NCBI RefSeq assembly: GCF_025642785.1
Contig: NZ_JANZKU010000005.1
Coordinates: forward strand, 124,001 to 188,000
Length of the DNA stretch: 64,000 bases
DNA from: Pseudomonas sp. RIT-PI-AD
Lineage (GTDB): Bacteria; Pseudomonadota; Gammaproteobacteria; Pseudomonadales; Pseudomonadaceae
Direction of reading: 5' to 3'
In this document: piece by piece, positions 36,632 through 47,782 of the stretch
How positions within the stretch are numbered: the first letter of the stretch is position 1
Layout of the letters: the number at the start of each line of letters is the position of its first letter
Position numbers and translations under genes: made by a program
Notes under the pieces: generated by a model
What the model was told of the DNA's origin: nothing
Databases searched by the model: none
What the model saw: the letters and a program-made list of their open reading frames with translations, nothing else

Positions 36632-37446
36632 TGACCAGTTGGGTCGACGGCCAACCCTGCGCCAGCCTGGCGCTGGCGGATCGGGGGTTGGCCTACGGCG
36701 ATGGATTGTTCGAAACCATTGGGGTGCGCGCCGGCCGGCCGCGCCTCTTGGAGCGGCACCTGAGCCGGCTCGAGGATGGCGCGCGGCGCTTGTCGATTCC
36801 GCTCGACCGGGCACTCGTCGGGCGCGAAATACAGGCGTTCGCGGCCCTTCATGGGGAGGCCGTGATCAAGCTCATCCTCACCCGTGGCGAGGGCCCGCGG
36901 GGGTATGCGGCTCCCGCGCCGGTCCATCCTCGACGAGTCTTGCTGGGCCATTCGCCCGCCGCCTATCCCGCGCGTCATGCCGAAGAAGGGGTGAGCCTGT
37001 TTCCCTGCGTCACCCGTCTGGCCGAACAGCCCTTGCTGGCGGGATTGAAGCACCTCAATCGCCTCGAGCAAGTGCTGGCACGTGCCGAATGGAGCGATAG
37101 CCGCCTGGCGGAAGGCCTGCTGCGTGACGTCCACGGCAGGGTGATCGAAGGGGTCTACAGCAACCTGTTCCTGGCCAGGAACGGGGTCCTAGCGACGGCC
37201 GACCTTTCCCGCTGTGGCGTCGCCGGGGTGATGCGAGCCGAGCTGATCGAGCAGGCCGTCCGCATCGGCGTACCGGTGGAGGTGCGCGATATCCCCCATG
37301 AAGACCTGCTGGAAGCGGACGAAGTCTTCCTGTGCAACAGTCAATATGGCGTATGGCCGGTACGCGCCATCGGCGAACACCGTTGGCCGGTGGGGGCACT
37401 CACCCGTAAACTGCAGGGCATCGCCCGCGGCCTCTTGGACTCCTGA
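36631..37446 (+). CDS. pabC: Aminodeoxychorismate lyase
   Basis: PLP enzyme that releases pyruvate from 4-amino-4-deoxychorismate to give p-aminobenzoate for folate. It has 271 residues, fold-type IV aminotransferase family. DRGLAYGDGLFETI is near residue 17, the PLP lysine in GLKHLNRLEQVLA near residue 140, and EGVYSNLFLARNG near 174. pabC between fabF and mltG is the standard gammaproteobacterial order. Confidence 0.94.
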   Translation: MTSWVDGQPCASLALADRGLAYGDGLFETIGVRAGRPRLLERHLSRLEDGARRLSIPLDRALVGREIQAFAALHGEAVIKLILTRGEGPRGYAAPAPVHPRRVLLGHSPAAYPARHAEEGVSLFPCVTRLAEQPLLAGLKHLNRLEQVLARAEWSDSRLAEGLLRDVHGRVIEGVYSNLFLARNGVLATADLSRCGVAGVMRAELIEQAVRIGVPVEVRDIPHEDLLEADEVFLCNSQYGVWPVRAIGEHRWPVGALTRKLQGIARGLLDS

Positions 37447-37449
37447 TAC

Positions 37450-40140
<2,691 letters not shown>

Positions 40141-40177
40141 AATCGGGCCCATCGAGTCAGCCAGCTAGGAATGCCGC

Positions 40178-40534
40178 ATGAGTCTGCCACCGAACTTGGG
40201 CCCGCGTAACGGAATCCTGTCCCTGACGATCAAGGACAAGTCGGTTCTCTACGCGGCCTACATGCCCTTCGTGAAGAACGGCGGCTTATTCATCCCCACC
40301 AATAAAAGCTACAAACTCGGCGACGAAGTCTTCATGCTGCTCAACCTGATGGACGAGCCGGAGAAAATCCCGGTTGCCGGCAAGGTCGTCTGGATCACCC
40401 CGAAGGGTGCCCAGGGCAACCGCGCCGCCGGTATCGGCGTGCAGTTCAACGACGGCGATACCAGCGCGCGCAACAAAATCGAGACCTACCTGGCCGGCGC
40501 GCTCAAGTCGGATCGCCCCACGCACACCATGTGA
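40178..40534 (+). CDS. pilZ: Type IV pilus assembly protein PilZ
   Basis: A 118-residue protein, the founding PilZ member, required for type IV pilus assembly and acting with PilB and FimX by family knowledge. Its sequence lacks the RxxxR and D/NxSxxG residues, consistent with the known lack of c-di-GMP binding of this protein. MPFVKNGGLFIPT and AGKVVWITPKGAQGNRAAGI are typical. It lies between holB and tatD as in other pseudomonads. Confidence 0.96.
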   Translation: MSLPPNLGPRNGILSLTIKDKSVLYAAYMPFVKNGGLFIPTNKSYKLGDEVFMLLNLMDEPEKIPVAGKVVWITPKGAQGNRAAGIGVQFNDGDTSARNKIETYLAGALKSDRPTHTM

Positions 40535-40577
40535 TACCCGCCGCGTCCCGCGGCCGTTCCCCCGTGAGATTCCTTTC

Positions 40578-41357
40578 ATGCTGGTCGACTCCCACTGTCA
40601 CCTCGATCGCCTCGATCTGAGCCGCCACGGCGGCTCGCTGGACGCGGCGCTGGATGCGGCGCGGGCGAGGGGTGTCGAGCACTTCCTGTGCATCGGTGTC
40701 AGCGCCGAAAATGCAGCCGCGGTCAAAGCCTTGGCCGAACGCTATGCCGACGTGCATTGCTCGGTGGGCATACACCCCCTTGACCTCGAACCGGGCAGGG
40801 CGCCGGCTCTGGATTGGTTGCTCGGCGAACTGGACCATCCGCGGGTGGTGGCGATCGGCGAGACCGGCCTCGACTACCACTACCAGCCGGATGCTGCGCA
40901 GGTGCAGCGCGAAGCGTTTCGCCTGCACTTGCAGGCGGCCCGCGTGACGGGTAAGCCCGTGATCGTGCATACCCGCGAAGCCCGCGCCGACACCCTGCAA
41001 CTGTTACGCGAAGCCGACCTGCCCCAGGCGGGCGTGCTGCATTGCTTCACCGAGGATTGGCCGATGGCCAAGGCCGCGCTGGACCTGGGGTTCTATATTT
41101 CCCTTTCGGGAATCCTGACGTTCCGCAACGCGACGGCGTTGCGCGAGGTGGCCCGGCAGGTGCCGGCCGACCGGCTCCTGGTCGAAACCGACTCGCCCTA
41201 CCTGGCGCCCATCCCTCATCGCGGCAAACCCAATCTGCCGCAGTACGTGCGGGAAGTGGCGGAGTTCCTGGCCGGGGAGCGGGGCATCGCCTACGAGACC
41301 CTGGCCGAGCTGACCACCGCCAACTTCTACCGGTTGTTTCCGCTGGCCAGGGCGTAG
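40578..41357 (+). CDS. tatD: TatD-family metal-dependent hydrolase
   Basis: A TIM-barrel metal-dependent nuclease-like hydrolase of 259 residues, close to YcfH. The metal ligands lie in DSHCHLDRLDL at the N-terminus, GETGLDYHY near residue 95, VHTREA near 130, HCFTED near 154, and ETDSPYLAP near 205. The ATG at 40578 is used; longer in-frame openings overlap pilZ and have no family support. Next to holB and tmk, as in E. coli. Confidence 0.93.
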   Translation: MLVDSHCHLDRLDLSRHGGSLDAALDAARARGVEHFLCIGVSAENAAAVKALAERYADVHCSVGIHPLDLEPGRAPALDWLLGELDHPRVVAIGETGLDYHYQPDAAQVQREAFRLHLQAARVTGKPVIVHTREARADTLQLLREADLPQAGVLHCFTEDWPMAKAALDLGFYISLSGILTFRNATALREVARQVPADRLLVETDSPYLAPIPHRGKPNLPQYVREVAEFLAGERGIAYETLAELTTANFYRLFPLARA

Positions 41358-41369
41358 GCCCGTCCAGGC

Positions 41370-41404
41370 AAAAAAAACCCGGCTTCTGGGGGATGAATCC
41401 GGGT
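41370..41404 (-). terminator. Rho-independent terminator of the sRNA / aminotransferase transcript
   Basis: On the minus strand ACCCGG...CCGGGT is followed by a run of eight T residues (41377-41370). The plus strand shows no T run after the stem, so it does not serve tatD. Confidence 0.85.
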
Positions 41405-41486
41405 CAAGACCATTAGGAGTAACAACGAAGGCACGCGGTCCACGCCGCCTTCGCCCGGCAGCCATTGGGGGAAATGTCAGCCGGTC
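41370..41486 (-). ncRNA. rgsA: Probable small RNA RgsA (P16)
   Basis: In P. aeruginosa the stationary-phase, RpoS-dependent sRNA RgsA (about 120 bases) is, from memory, encoded next to tatD (PA2958.1). Here the 218-base gap after tatD has, on the minus strand, a -10-like CGATACT at 41498-41492 with no clear -35, as in RpoS promoters. A clear terminator lies about 120 bases downstream, at 41404-41370. The predicted length matches. I could not align it to a reference, so the name rests on position, size and signals. Confidence 0.6.
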
Positions 41487-41575
41487 ACTGGAGTATCGGC
41501 GAATATCGCCCGTCGTCCAGGCAACCCGCCTCGCTGTTTAAACGGATTTGGAATACGCACCGACCGGCTCATCGC

Positions 41576-42709
41576 TCAACTCTTGGCGAAGGCGTGCAGC
41601 AGCGTCAAGGTACCTTCGATCACCCGGGGCGTCGTGTAGAAGTGGGGCGAGAGACGAATGCCGGCGCCGCGCTTGGCGCAGACGACCTGATGACCTTTCA
41701 GGTACTCGAAAAGGCGCGCGGTATCCTGGCCGTCGAGGCTGAAGGTGACGATCCCGGCACGCCTGAGCGGATTGAGCGCGCTATGCAGGCGCATGCCCGG
41801 AATGCCCGGAAGACCGTCGAGCAATGCTTGCACGCGGTCTTCCAGGGCCTGGCCCACCCGATGCATCCCGACCTCTTCGAGAAGCGACAGGCTGGCATCC
41901 AGCGCCATGGTGCCGAGCATGTTGGGGCTGCCGCACTCGAAGCGCCGCGCACTGGGCGCGGGCCGCCAGTCGCTGCGGTTGTAGTCGCCGGGGTTCTCCA
42001 GCATGTGCCAGCCATACTCATGCAGTGCGAGGCCTTCGCGCAGATCGCTACGGCAATAGAACACGCCGAGCCCCTCAGGCCCGAGCATCCACTTGTGTCC
42101 ATCGGCCATGGCGAACGCGCAGTCGCAACCCTGCACGTCGAAGGGCAGGGCGCCCAGTTGCTGGATGGCATCCACGCACAACAGCACGCCACGGGCGCGG
42201 CAGCCATGACCCAGGCGCTGCACGTCGAGGCGCAGGCCGCTGGCATATTGCACGGCGCTGATCGCTATCAGCCGGGTCCGCGGACCGCAGGCGGCGAGCA
42301 GGCTACCCTCCGGGTCGACACCCTTCAGGCTTACCTGCAGCACCTCCACGCCCCGCGAGTTCAAGGCCTCCCATACCACGCGATTGGAGGGAAACTCCTC
42401 GTCGCTGATCAGTACCTGGTCGCCCGGCCTCCAGTCCAGGCCGAAGGCGACGAAGGACAGTGCCTCGGAAGTGTTCTTGACCAAAGCGATGTCGGCACAG
42501 GACGGCGCATTCAGGAGCCGCTGCAGGCGCTCCCGCAGACGCTGTTCGACCAGCAGCCATTCGGGATAATCCCGCGCGCCGGTGCAAAGGTTGCGTTCGG
42601 CGAACGCCGTGACCGCCCACGCGGTACGCCGTGGCCAGGGGGCGATGGCGGCATGGTTGAGATAATGCAATCCGTCCGGTTGCGGAAATTCGTCGTCAAC
42701 CCCACTCAT
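41576..42709 (-). CDS. Class V aminotransferase-fold PLP protein
   Basis: A 377-residue PLP enzyme of the NifS/aminotransferase class V fold. HYLNHAAIAPWPR is near the N-terminus, KNTSEALSFVAFGLDWRPGD near residue 90, CVDAIQQLGALPFDV near 175 and the PLP lysine in MADGHKWMLGPEG near 198. There is no conserved cysteine loop of a cysteine desulfurase, so transaminase or lyase activity is more likely; the substrate is unknown. The ATG at 42709 is preferred to longer in-frame starts that run into the tetR gene. Divergent from tetR, which might control it. Confidence 0.85.
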   Translation of the reverse strand: MSGVDDEFPQPDGLHYLNHAAIAPWPRRTAWAVTAFAERNLCTGARDYPEWLLVEQRLRERLQRLLNAPSCADIALVKNTSEALSFVAFGLDWRPGDQVLISDEEFPSNRVVWEALNSRGVEVLQVSLKGVDPEGSLLAACGPRTRLIAISAVQYASGLRLDVQRLGHGCRARGVLLCVDAIQQLGALPFDVQGCDCAFAMADGHKWMLGPEGLGVFYCRSDLREGLALHEYGWHMLENPGDYNRSDWRPAPSARRFECGSPNMLGTMALDASLSLLEEVGMHRVGQALEDRVQALLDGLPGIPGMRLHSALNPLRRAGIVTFSLDGQDTARLFEYLKGHQVVCAKRGAGIRLSPHFYTTPRVIEGTLTLLHAFAKS

Positions 42710-42782
42710 AATCGGATGATCCGTGCAATTTGGCGCTGGTTTGGCATAATACGCGGCTTGATTTTCGACACCGTACCCTTCT

Positions 42783-43421
42783 ATGCAGAAAGAACCTCGA
42801 AAGGTCCGCGAGTTTCGGCGCCGCGAACAGGAAATCCTCGATACCGCGCTCAAGCTGTTCCTGGAGCAGGGCGAGGATAGCGTCACCGTGGAAATGATCG
42901 CCGACGCGGTCGGCATCGGCAAAGGCACCATCTACAAGCATTTCAAATCCAAGGCGGAGGTGTATCTGCGGCTCATGCTCGACTATGAGCGGGATTTGAA
43001 CGCGTTGTTGCATTCGGCCGATGTCGACCGTGACAAGGAAGCCCTTTCCCGTGCCTATTTCGAATTCCGCATGCGCGATCCGCAACGCTACCGGTTGTTC
43101 GATCGCCTCGAGGAAAAAGTGGTGAAGGGCAATCAGGTGCCGGACTTGGTCGATCAATTGCACAAGATCCGCGCCTCCAACTTCGAGCGGCTGACGCTGT
43201 TGATCAAAGGCCGCATTTCCGAAGGCAAGCTGGAGGATGTTCCGCCTTATTTCCACTATTGCGCCGCCTGGGCCTTGGTGCATGGCGCGGTAGCGCTCTA
43301 TCACTCTCCGTTCTGGAGCAACGTGTTGGAGGATCAGGAAGGCTTCTTCCAATTCCTCATGGACATCGGTGTGCGCATGGGCAACAAGCGCAAGCGCGAT
43401 GGGGATACATCCACGAGCTGA
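42783..43421 (+). CDS. TetR-family transcriptional regulator (PA2957 type)
   Basis: A 212-residue repressor-type protein. The N-terminal helix-turn-helix spans about residues 18-65, with VEMIADAVGIGKGTIYKHF as the recognition region, followed by an alpha-helical ligand or dimer domain. The ligand is unknown. It is divergent from the class V aminotransferase and upstream of the MoaA paralogue (84 bases). A Cys in the C-terminal domain (PYFHYCAAWALVHG) is the only obvious reactive residue. Confidence 0.9.
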   Translation: MQKEPRKVREFRRREQEILDTALKLFLEQGEDSVTVEMIADAVGIGKGTIYKHFKSKAEVYLRLMLDYERDLNALLHSADVDRDKEALSRAYFEFRMRDPQRYRLFDRLEEKVVKGNQVPDLVDQLHKIRASNFERLTLLIKGRISEGKLEDVPPYFHYCAAWALVHGAVALYHSPFWSNVLEDQEGFFQFLMDIGVRMGNKRKRDGDTSTS

Positions 43422-43504
43422 ATCCGCCGCGTGGAAGGCTCGAACGGCATGCGCCGTTCCGGTGGCGAACGATATACTGCGGCGGTATCGCACCGGAGCT
43501 TGCC

Positions 43505-44473
43505 ATGATCGTCGACCGCCAAGGGCGGCGTTTCCGCAATCTGCGGATCAGCCTCACCGCCGCCTGTAACTATGCCTGCACCTACTGCGTCCCAGACGGC
43601 AAGCGTCTGGTCGCTGCCCAGGACGAGCTGTCCGCCGGGGCGATGGTGCGAGGGGTGGCCTACCTGATCGAAGCCGCCGGTATCGAGCGCCTGCGCATCA
43701 CCGGCGGCGAACCTTTGGTCAGTCCGAAGCTGGAGCCCTTTCTCGAAGGGGTGAGCGGGCTGGGCCTGAGCGACATCAGCCTGACCAGCAATGGCCAACT
43801 CTTGAGCCGCAAATTGCCGCTGTTGCAGGTGTGCGGCATCCGTCGTCTGAATATTTCCCTGGATACCCTCGATCCGCTGGCCTTCCGTCGCCTCGCCCGC
43901 GGCGGCGACCTGGCGACGGTGCTGACCGGCCTGGAGCAAGCACGCGCGGCAGGCTTTCGGATCAAGCTGAACATGGTGCCCCTGCGCGGGCAGAACCTCG
44001 ATCAGGTGCTGCCCTTGTTGGAGTACTGCCTGGAGCGCGGTTTCGAGCTGCGCTTCATCGAGTTGATGCGCATGGGGCACCTCGCGGGTTCGGGCGTCGA
44101 TTTCCAGCGGCAGTTCGTAGGGTTGCGGGAGTTGCAGGAGATAATCGGCGCGGCGCATCCCTTCGTCCAGGCGGAAGCCCCGGTGGATGCCACCGCCCTG
44201 CGCTTCGAAATTCCCGGCCGGGGCCATTTCGGCGTGATCGCCAACGAAAGCGTGCCTTTTTGCCGGACCTGCTCGCGCTTGCGCTTGTCGTCCACCGGCT
44301 GGCTGCACGGCTGCCTGTCGTCGAGCAACCGTCACTACGTCGGCGACCTGCTGGACAAGCCCCGTCATCAGGCGCTTCCCGCCTTGCAGCGCCTGCTGGT
44401 CAAAGCGCTGGCGGACAAGCAGGAGGTGGCGTTTTCCGGCGGCGCGACGGTGATGAAAATCATCGGCGGCTAG
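43505..44473 (+). CDS. Radical SAM protein, MoaA (GTP 3',8-cyclase) paralogue
   Basis: A 322-residue radical SAM enzyme. The SAM cluster motif CNYACTYC is near residue 20 and RITGGEPLV near 68. A second cluster set FCRTCSRLRL plus a Cys 13 residues later lies near 255-275. The arginines that bind GTP in MoaA are kept, and the C-terminus ends in the double glycine (MKIIGG) that MoaA needs for activity. These features make GTP cyclization for molybdopterin plausible. No other moa gene is nearby, so it may be a spare copy or have diverged. The ATG at 43505 gives the start MIVDRQGRRFRNLRIS. Confidence 0.85.
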   Translation: MIVDRQGRRFRNLRISLTAACNYACTYCVPDGKRLVAAQDELSAGAMVRGVAYLIEAAGIERLRITGGEPLVSPKLEPFLEGVSGLGLSDISLTSNGQLLSRKLPLLQVCGIRRLNISLDTLDPLAFRRLARGGDLATVLTGLEQARAAGFRIKLNMVPLRGQNLDQVLPLLEYCLERGFELRFIELMRMGHLAGSGVDFQRQFVGLRELQEIIGAAHPFVQAEAPVDATALRFEIPGRGHFGVIANESVPFCRTCSRLRLSSTGWLHGCLSSSNRHYVGDLLDKPRHQALPALQRLLVKALADKQEVAFSGGATVMKIIGG

Positions 44474-44565
44474 AACGTCGCCCGCTCGGCGCGAACCACT
44501 TGGCGCGGAAGCTGCACAGGCTCGGGTATTCGCCGTTTTTCCGACGCTGGCGCTCTGGAGGTCTC

Positions 44566-45171
44566 ATGATGCGTACTTTGATTCTATCGCTGCTCCTGCT
44601 CGGTCTGAGTGGCTGCATGAGCGTCAGCGACCTGGCCGACGGCGCACATAGCCAGTTGAGCGACGCCGGTTTTCTCGATCACAGTCGGACCCAGCGTGCC
44701 AGTAGCTGGCGCCTGCAACCCGACTCCTTCATCTATATAGGTCAGGGCCATTTCGTACCCCCGGGGGACGCCTACCCACGCCCCAACGTGGTGGCGGAGG
44801 AAGCGTTCAAGGGGTTCGTCGAGTATTTCCCGCTGGTTCGCCGGGCCAGTGGTCCGTTGGGGCTGGAAGAAGCCATGGCCCAGGCGCGGGCCGCCGGCGC
44901 GCACTATCTGTTGTACGCGCGCTTCGCGGCGGCCGACGATCGCATCGGCAATGGTGACGAGTGGGCGGACCAAGAAGCCGTGGATCGCTTGGGAACCGAT
45001 CGTGCCGTCATCCAACTAATGCTTATCGAAACCTCGACCCGCTATCTGGTGGATACCGCCAGGATTCGTAGCCGCGGCGGTTTCCTGACGTTCTACGATG
45101 CCAAGCCCGAGGACTTGCTGGGCCCTCCGCTGGAGGACTATGCCCGTCGGCTACTGGGCCTCAACGAATAG
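44566..45171 (+). CDS. Lipoprotein, DUF4823-like
   Basis: A 201-residue predicted lipoprotein with signal MMRTLILSLLLLGLSGC (lipobox LSGC). The mature part has no enzymatic motif known to me. It has the pattern of DUF4823 proteins, with GAHYLLYARFAAADDR and LIETSTRYLVDTARI strands. GGAG lies 6 bases before the ATG. It ends 9 bases before the DUF1285 gene, so the two are likely co-transcribed. Function unknown. Confidence 0.75.
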   Translation: MMRTLILSLLLLGLSGCMSVSDLADGAHSQLSDAGFLDHSRTQRASSWRLQPDSFIYIGQGHFVPPGDAYPRPNVVAEEAFKGFVEYFPLVRRASGPLGLEEAMAQARAAGAHYLLYARFAAADDRIGNGDEWADQEAVDRLGTDRAVIQLMLIETSTRYLVDTARIRSRGGFLTFYDAKPEDLLGPPLEDYARRLLGLNE

Positions 45172-45180
45172 GAGCATTGC

Positions 45181-45750
45181 GTGAGCACACCCGGCAAAGC
45201 CAAGGACCTGTTGGCCCAGATTCCCGAGGGCACGAAAAAGGGCCCGCCGCCCGTGCACCTGTGGAATCCGGACTTCTGTGGCGACATCGACATGCGCATT
45301 GCCCGCGATGGGACTTGGTACTACTTGGGCAGCCCTATCGGGCGCAAGCCGATGGTGAAGCTGTTTTCCAGCATCATTCGGCGCGAGGGCGAGGACTATT
45401 TCCTGGTCACGCCGGTGGAGAAGGTCGGAATCCAGGTGGACGATGCGCCGTTCGTCGCGGTCGCTATGGCGGTGGAGGGTGAGGGCGAGCGGCAACTGCT
45501 GCGCTTCACCACCCAGGTGGACGATGAGTGCGTGGCCGGCCCCGCGCATCCGCTGCGCGTGGAGCGGGACGTCGATACCCAGCAGCCCGCTCCCTATGTG
45601 CGGGTCCGCACGAATCTGGATGCCCTGATCGGCCGCAGCGTGTTCTATCAACTGGTGGAGCTCGCGGTTCCGCGCGAAATCGATGGGCAGGTCTGGTTGG
45701 GTGTCTGGAGCGATGGCGTCTTCTTTCCCCTCGGGCCGCAGCCGGATTAG
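45181..45750 (+). CDS. DUF1285 family protein
   Basis: A 189-residue cytosolic protein of the DUF1285 family, recognised by CGDIDMRIARDGTWYYLGSP near residue 38, RREGEDYFLVTPVEKVGI near 77, and the split-barrel-like strands after it. The start is a GTG with AGGAG upstream. The family is widespread in proteobacteria and has no established role. It is followed by a shared terminator with the convergent ETF-QO gene. Confidence 0.87.
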   Translation: MSTPGKAKDLLAQIPEGTKKGPPPVHLWNPDFCGDIDMRIARDGTWYYLGSPIGRKPMVKLFSSIIRREGEDYFLVTPVEKVGIQVDDAPFVAVAMAVEGEGERQLLRFTTQVDDECVAGPAHPLRVERDVDTQQPAPYVRVRTNLDALIGRSVFYQLVELAVPREIDGQVWLGVWSDGVFFPLGPQPD

Positions 45751-45780
45751 ACTCGCGTGCTTCCCTGAAGTCCAGGCGTG

Positions 45781-45810
45781 AAAAAGGCTCCCGAAGGAGC
45801 CTTTTCTTTT
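45781..45810. terminator. Bidirectional terminator between DUF1285 and ETF-QO genes
   Basis: AAAAAGGCTCC / GGAGCCTTTTCTTTTT with a short loop. A residues on the left and T residues on the right allow use from both strands. Confidence 0.87.
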
Positions 45811-45814
45811 TCCG

Positions 45815-47467
45815 TCACATGTTGGGGTAGTTCGGTCCGCCGGTGCCTTCGGGCGCCACCCAGGTGATGTTCTGGGCCGGGTCCTTGATGTCGCAGGTTT
45901 TGCAATGGACACAGTTCTGCGCGTTGATCTGGAAGCGCTTGCTGCCGTCGTCGTTGCTCACCACCTCATACACGCCGGCCGGGCAGTAGCGCTGCGCGGG
46001 CTCGTCGTACAGGGGCAGGTTCTGCTCGATCGGGATGCTCGGGTCCTTGAGCTTGAGGTGGCAGGGCTGATCCTCTTCGTGGTTGGTATTGGAGAGGAAA
46101 ACCGAGCTGAGCTTATCGAAGCTGAGCTTGCCGTCCGGCTTCGGATAGTTGATTTTCTCGGCTTCGGAGGCCTTCTTCAGGCAGGTGTGATCCATGCGCG
46201 TGTCGTGCAAGGTGACCGGAAGCTTGCCGCCGAGCAGGTTGTATTCGATGAAGCTGAAGGCCGGGCCGAGCAGAGGGCCGAACTTGTGCATCGCCGGTCC
46301 GAAATTGCGGGTCTGGTAGAGCTCCTCGTACAGCCAGCTGGCCTTGAAGCCCTCGACGTAGTTGTTCAGCTCATCGGCTTCACGGCCCGCGGCCAGGGCA
46401 TCGGCGATGGCTTCCGCGGCGAGCATGCCGGACTTCATCGCGGTGTGGCTGCCTTTGATCTTCGCGGCGTTCAGGGTGCCGAGGTCGCAGCCGATCAGCG
46501 CGCCGCCGGGGAATACCATCTTCGGCAGCGAATTGAAGCCACCCTTGACCAGGGCGCGGGCACCATAGGAGATGCGCTTGCCGCCTTCCAGGTACTGCTT
46601 CACCACCGGGTGGTGCTTGTAGCGCTGGAACTCATCGAAGGGCGACAAGTGCGGGTTGCTGTAGGCGAGGTCGACGATCAGGCCGACCACTACCTGGTTG
46701 TTTTCCAGGTGATAGAGGAAGGAACCGCCTGGGTTCTCTTTGTTCAGCGGCCAGCCGGACGTGTGGATCACCAGGCCCTGCTCATGCTTGGCCGGGTCGA
46801 TTTCCCACAATTCCTTGATGCCGATGCCGTAGTGCTGCGGATCGGCGTCGGCGCCGAGGTTGTAGCGCTTGCCCAGTTGCTTGCCGATGTGGCCACGGCA
46901 ACCTTCGGCGAACAGCGTGTACTTGCCACGCAGCTCCATGCCGGGCGTATAGACGCCTTCCTTCGGGTTGCCTTCGCGGTCCACGCCGAGGTCACCGGTG
47001 ACGATGCCGCGCACCACACCCTGTTCGTCGATGAGGGCTTCCTGCGCCGCGAAACCGGGATAGATTTCCACGCCGAGGTTTTCGGCTTGCTGCGCCAGCC
47101 AGCGGCACAGGTTGCCCAGGGAGATGATGTAGTTGCCTTCGTTGTGCATCGGCTTGGGCACGAAGAAGTTGGGCACCTTGGTGGCTTTGTCGGCACTATT
47201 CAGCAAATAGATGTCGTCGCGCTTGACCGGGGTGTTCAGCGGTGCGCCGAGCTCCTTCCAGTCAGGGAAGAGTTCGTTCAGGGCGCGCGGTTCGAACACG
47301 GCGCCGGAGAGAATGTGGGCGCCGACTTCGGAACCCTTTTCGACCACGCATACGCTGATCTCGCGACCCGCGTCGGCGGCCTTCTGCTTCAGTCGGCACG
47401 CAGCGGACAGACCGGAAGGACCGGCGCCGACGATGACGACGTCGAATTCCATAAATTCGCGTTCCAC
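45815..47467 (-). CDS. etfD: Electron transfer flavoprotein-ubiquinone oxidoreductase
   Basis: Passes electrons from reduced ETF to ubiquinone at the inner membrane. It has 550 residues. The FAD motif VIVGAGPSGLSAACRL is near residue 11. The C-terminal 4Fe-4S ferredoxin-like module includes a CPAG cysteine and NCVHCKTCDIKDP near residue 525. The GTG start at 47467 has AGGAGA 6 bases upstream; an ATG further in (MEFDVV) is an alternative. Divergent from etfBA, which encode its electron donor. Expression is probably under PsrA control. Confidence 0.96.
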   Translation of the reverse strand: MEREFMEFDVVIVGAGPSGLSAACRLKQKAADAGREISVCVVEKGSEVGAHILSGAVFEPRALNELFPDWKELGAPLNTPVKRDDIYLLNSADKATKVPNFFVPKPMHNEGNYIISLGNLCRWLAQQAENLGVEIYPGFAAQEALIDEQGVVRGIVTGDLGVDREGNPKEGVYTPGMELRGKYTLFAEGCRGHIGKQLGKRYNLGADADPQHYGIGIKELWEIDPAKHEQGLVIHTSGWPLNKENPGGSFLYHLENNQVVVGLIVDLAYSNPHLSPFDEFQRYKHHPVVKQYLEGGKRISYGARALVKGGFNSLPKMVFPGGALIGCDLGTLNAAKIKGSHTAMKSGMLAAEAIADALAAGREADELNNYVEGFKASWLYEELYQTRNFGPAMHKFGPLLGPAFSFIEYNLLGGKLPVTLHDTRMDHTCLKKASEAEKINYPKPDGKLSFDKLSSVFLSNTNHEEDQPCHLKLKDPSIPIEQNLPLYDEPAQRYCPAGVYEVVSNDDGSKRFQINAQNCVHCKTCDIKDPAQNITWVAPEGTGGPNYPNM

Positions 47468-47540
47468 AGACAATCTCCTACTCAAGGCTCATCGGTACTT
47501 TTATGATGCAGGGCTAGGTTTCTGTGACCTGGGCCGCGGC

Positions 47541-47569
47541 ATTATATCTATACGCTCCGATCGATCCAA
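47541..47569 (-). promoter_or_regulatory. Sigma70 promoter of the ETF-QO gene
   Basis: On the minus strand TTGGAT (47569-47564) and a perfect TATAAT (47546-47541) are exactly 17 bases apart. The leader to the GTG would be about 65 bases. Confidence 0.75.
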
Positions 47570-47571
47570 TA

Positions 47572-47585
47572 CAAACGTTTGTTTG
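47572..47585. promoter_or_regulatory. PsrA-like operator in the etf divergent region
   Basis: CAAACGTTTGTTTG fits the published PsrA consensus G/C-AAAC-N(2-4)-GTTT-G/C with a 4-base spacer. It directly abuts the -35 of the ETF-QO promoter. PsrA is a TetR-type fatty-acid-responsive regulator, and etf genes have been reported in its regulon, from memory. It lies in the 315-base region 47468-47782 between the two divergent transcripts, which holds no gene. Confidence 0.65.
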
Positions 47586-47782
47586 AAATCCCGCAAAGCC
47601 CGACAGCATCTGCATTCGAGCGTCCCGGAGGGCTATCTCGACGTATTGACCGGAATAGGTGATACGGTCAAGATACGGGCGGTTTTGCGCTCGCCGTATG
47701 GAGCTGACCGTCGGTTCCGTCCGATGATTCGGCCAGGCTCGTCCTAGGCGACAATTATTCACCGGAGAATAACGAGGAATCC

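Noticed and set aside
42731-42746. Sigma54-like -24/-12 element (TGGCGC-N5-TGGCA) upstream of tetR
   Set aside because: GG and GC have the right spacing, but the match is partial and such matches arise by chance; no enhancer-binding protein gene is nearby.
47646-47674. Promoter for etfBA (TTGACC-N17-CAAGAT)
   Set aside because: The -10 is poor and the start would be more than 100 bases from etfB; not strong enough to annotate.
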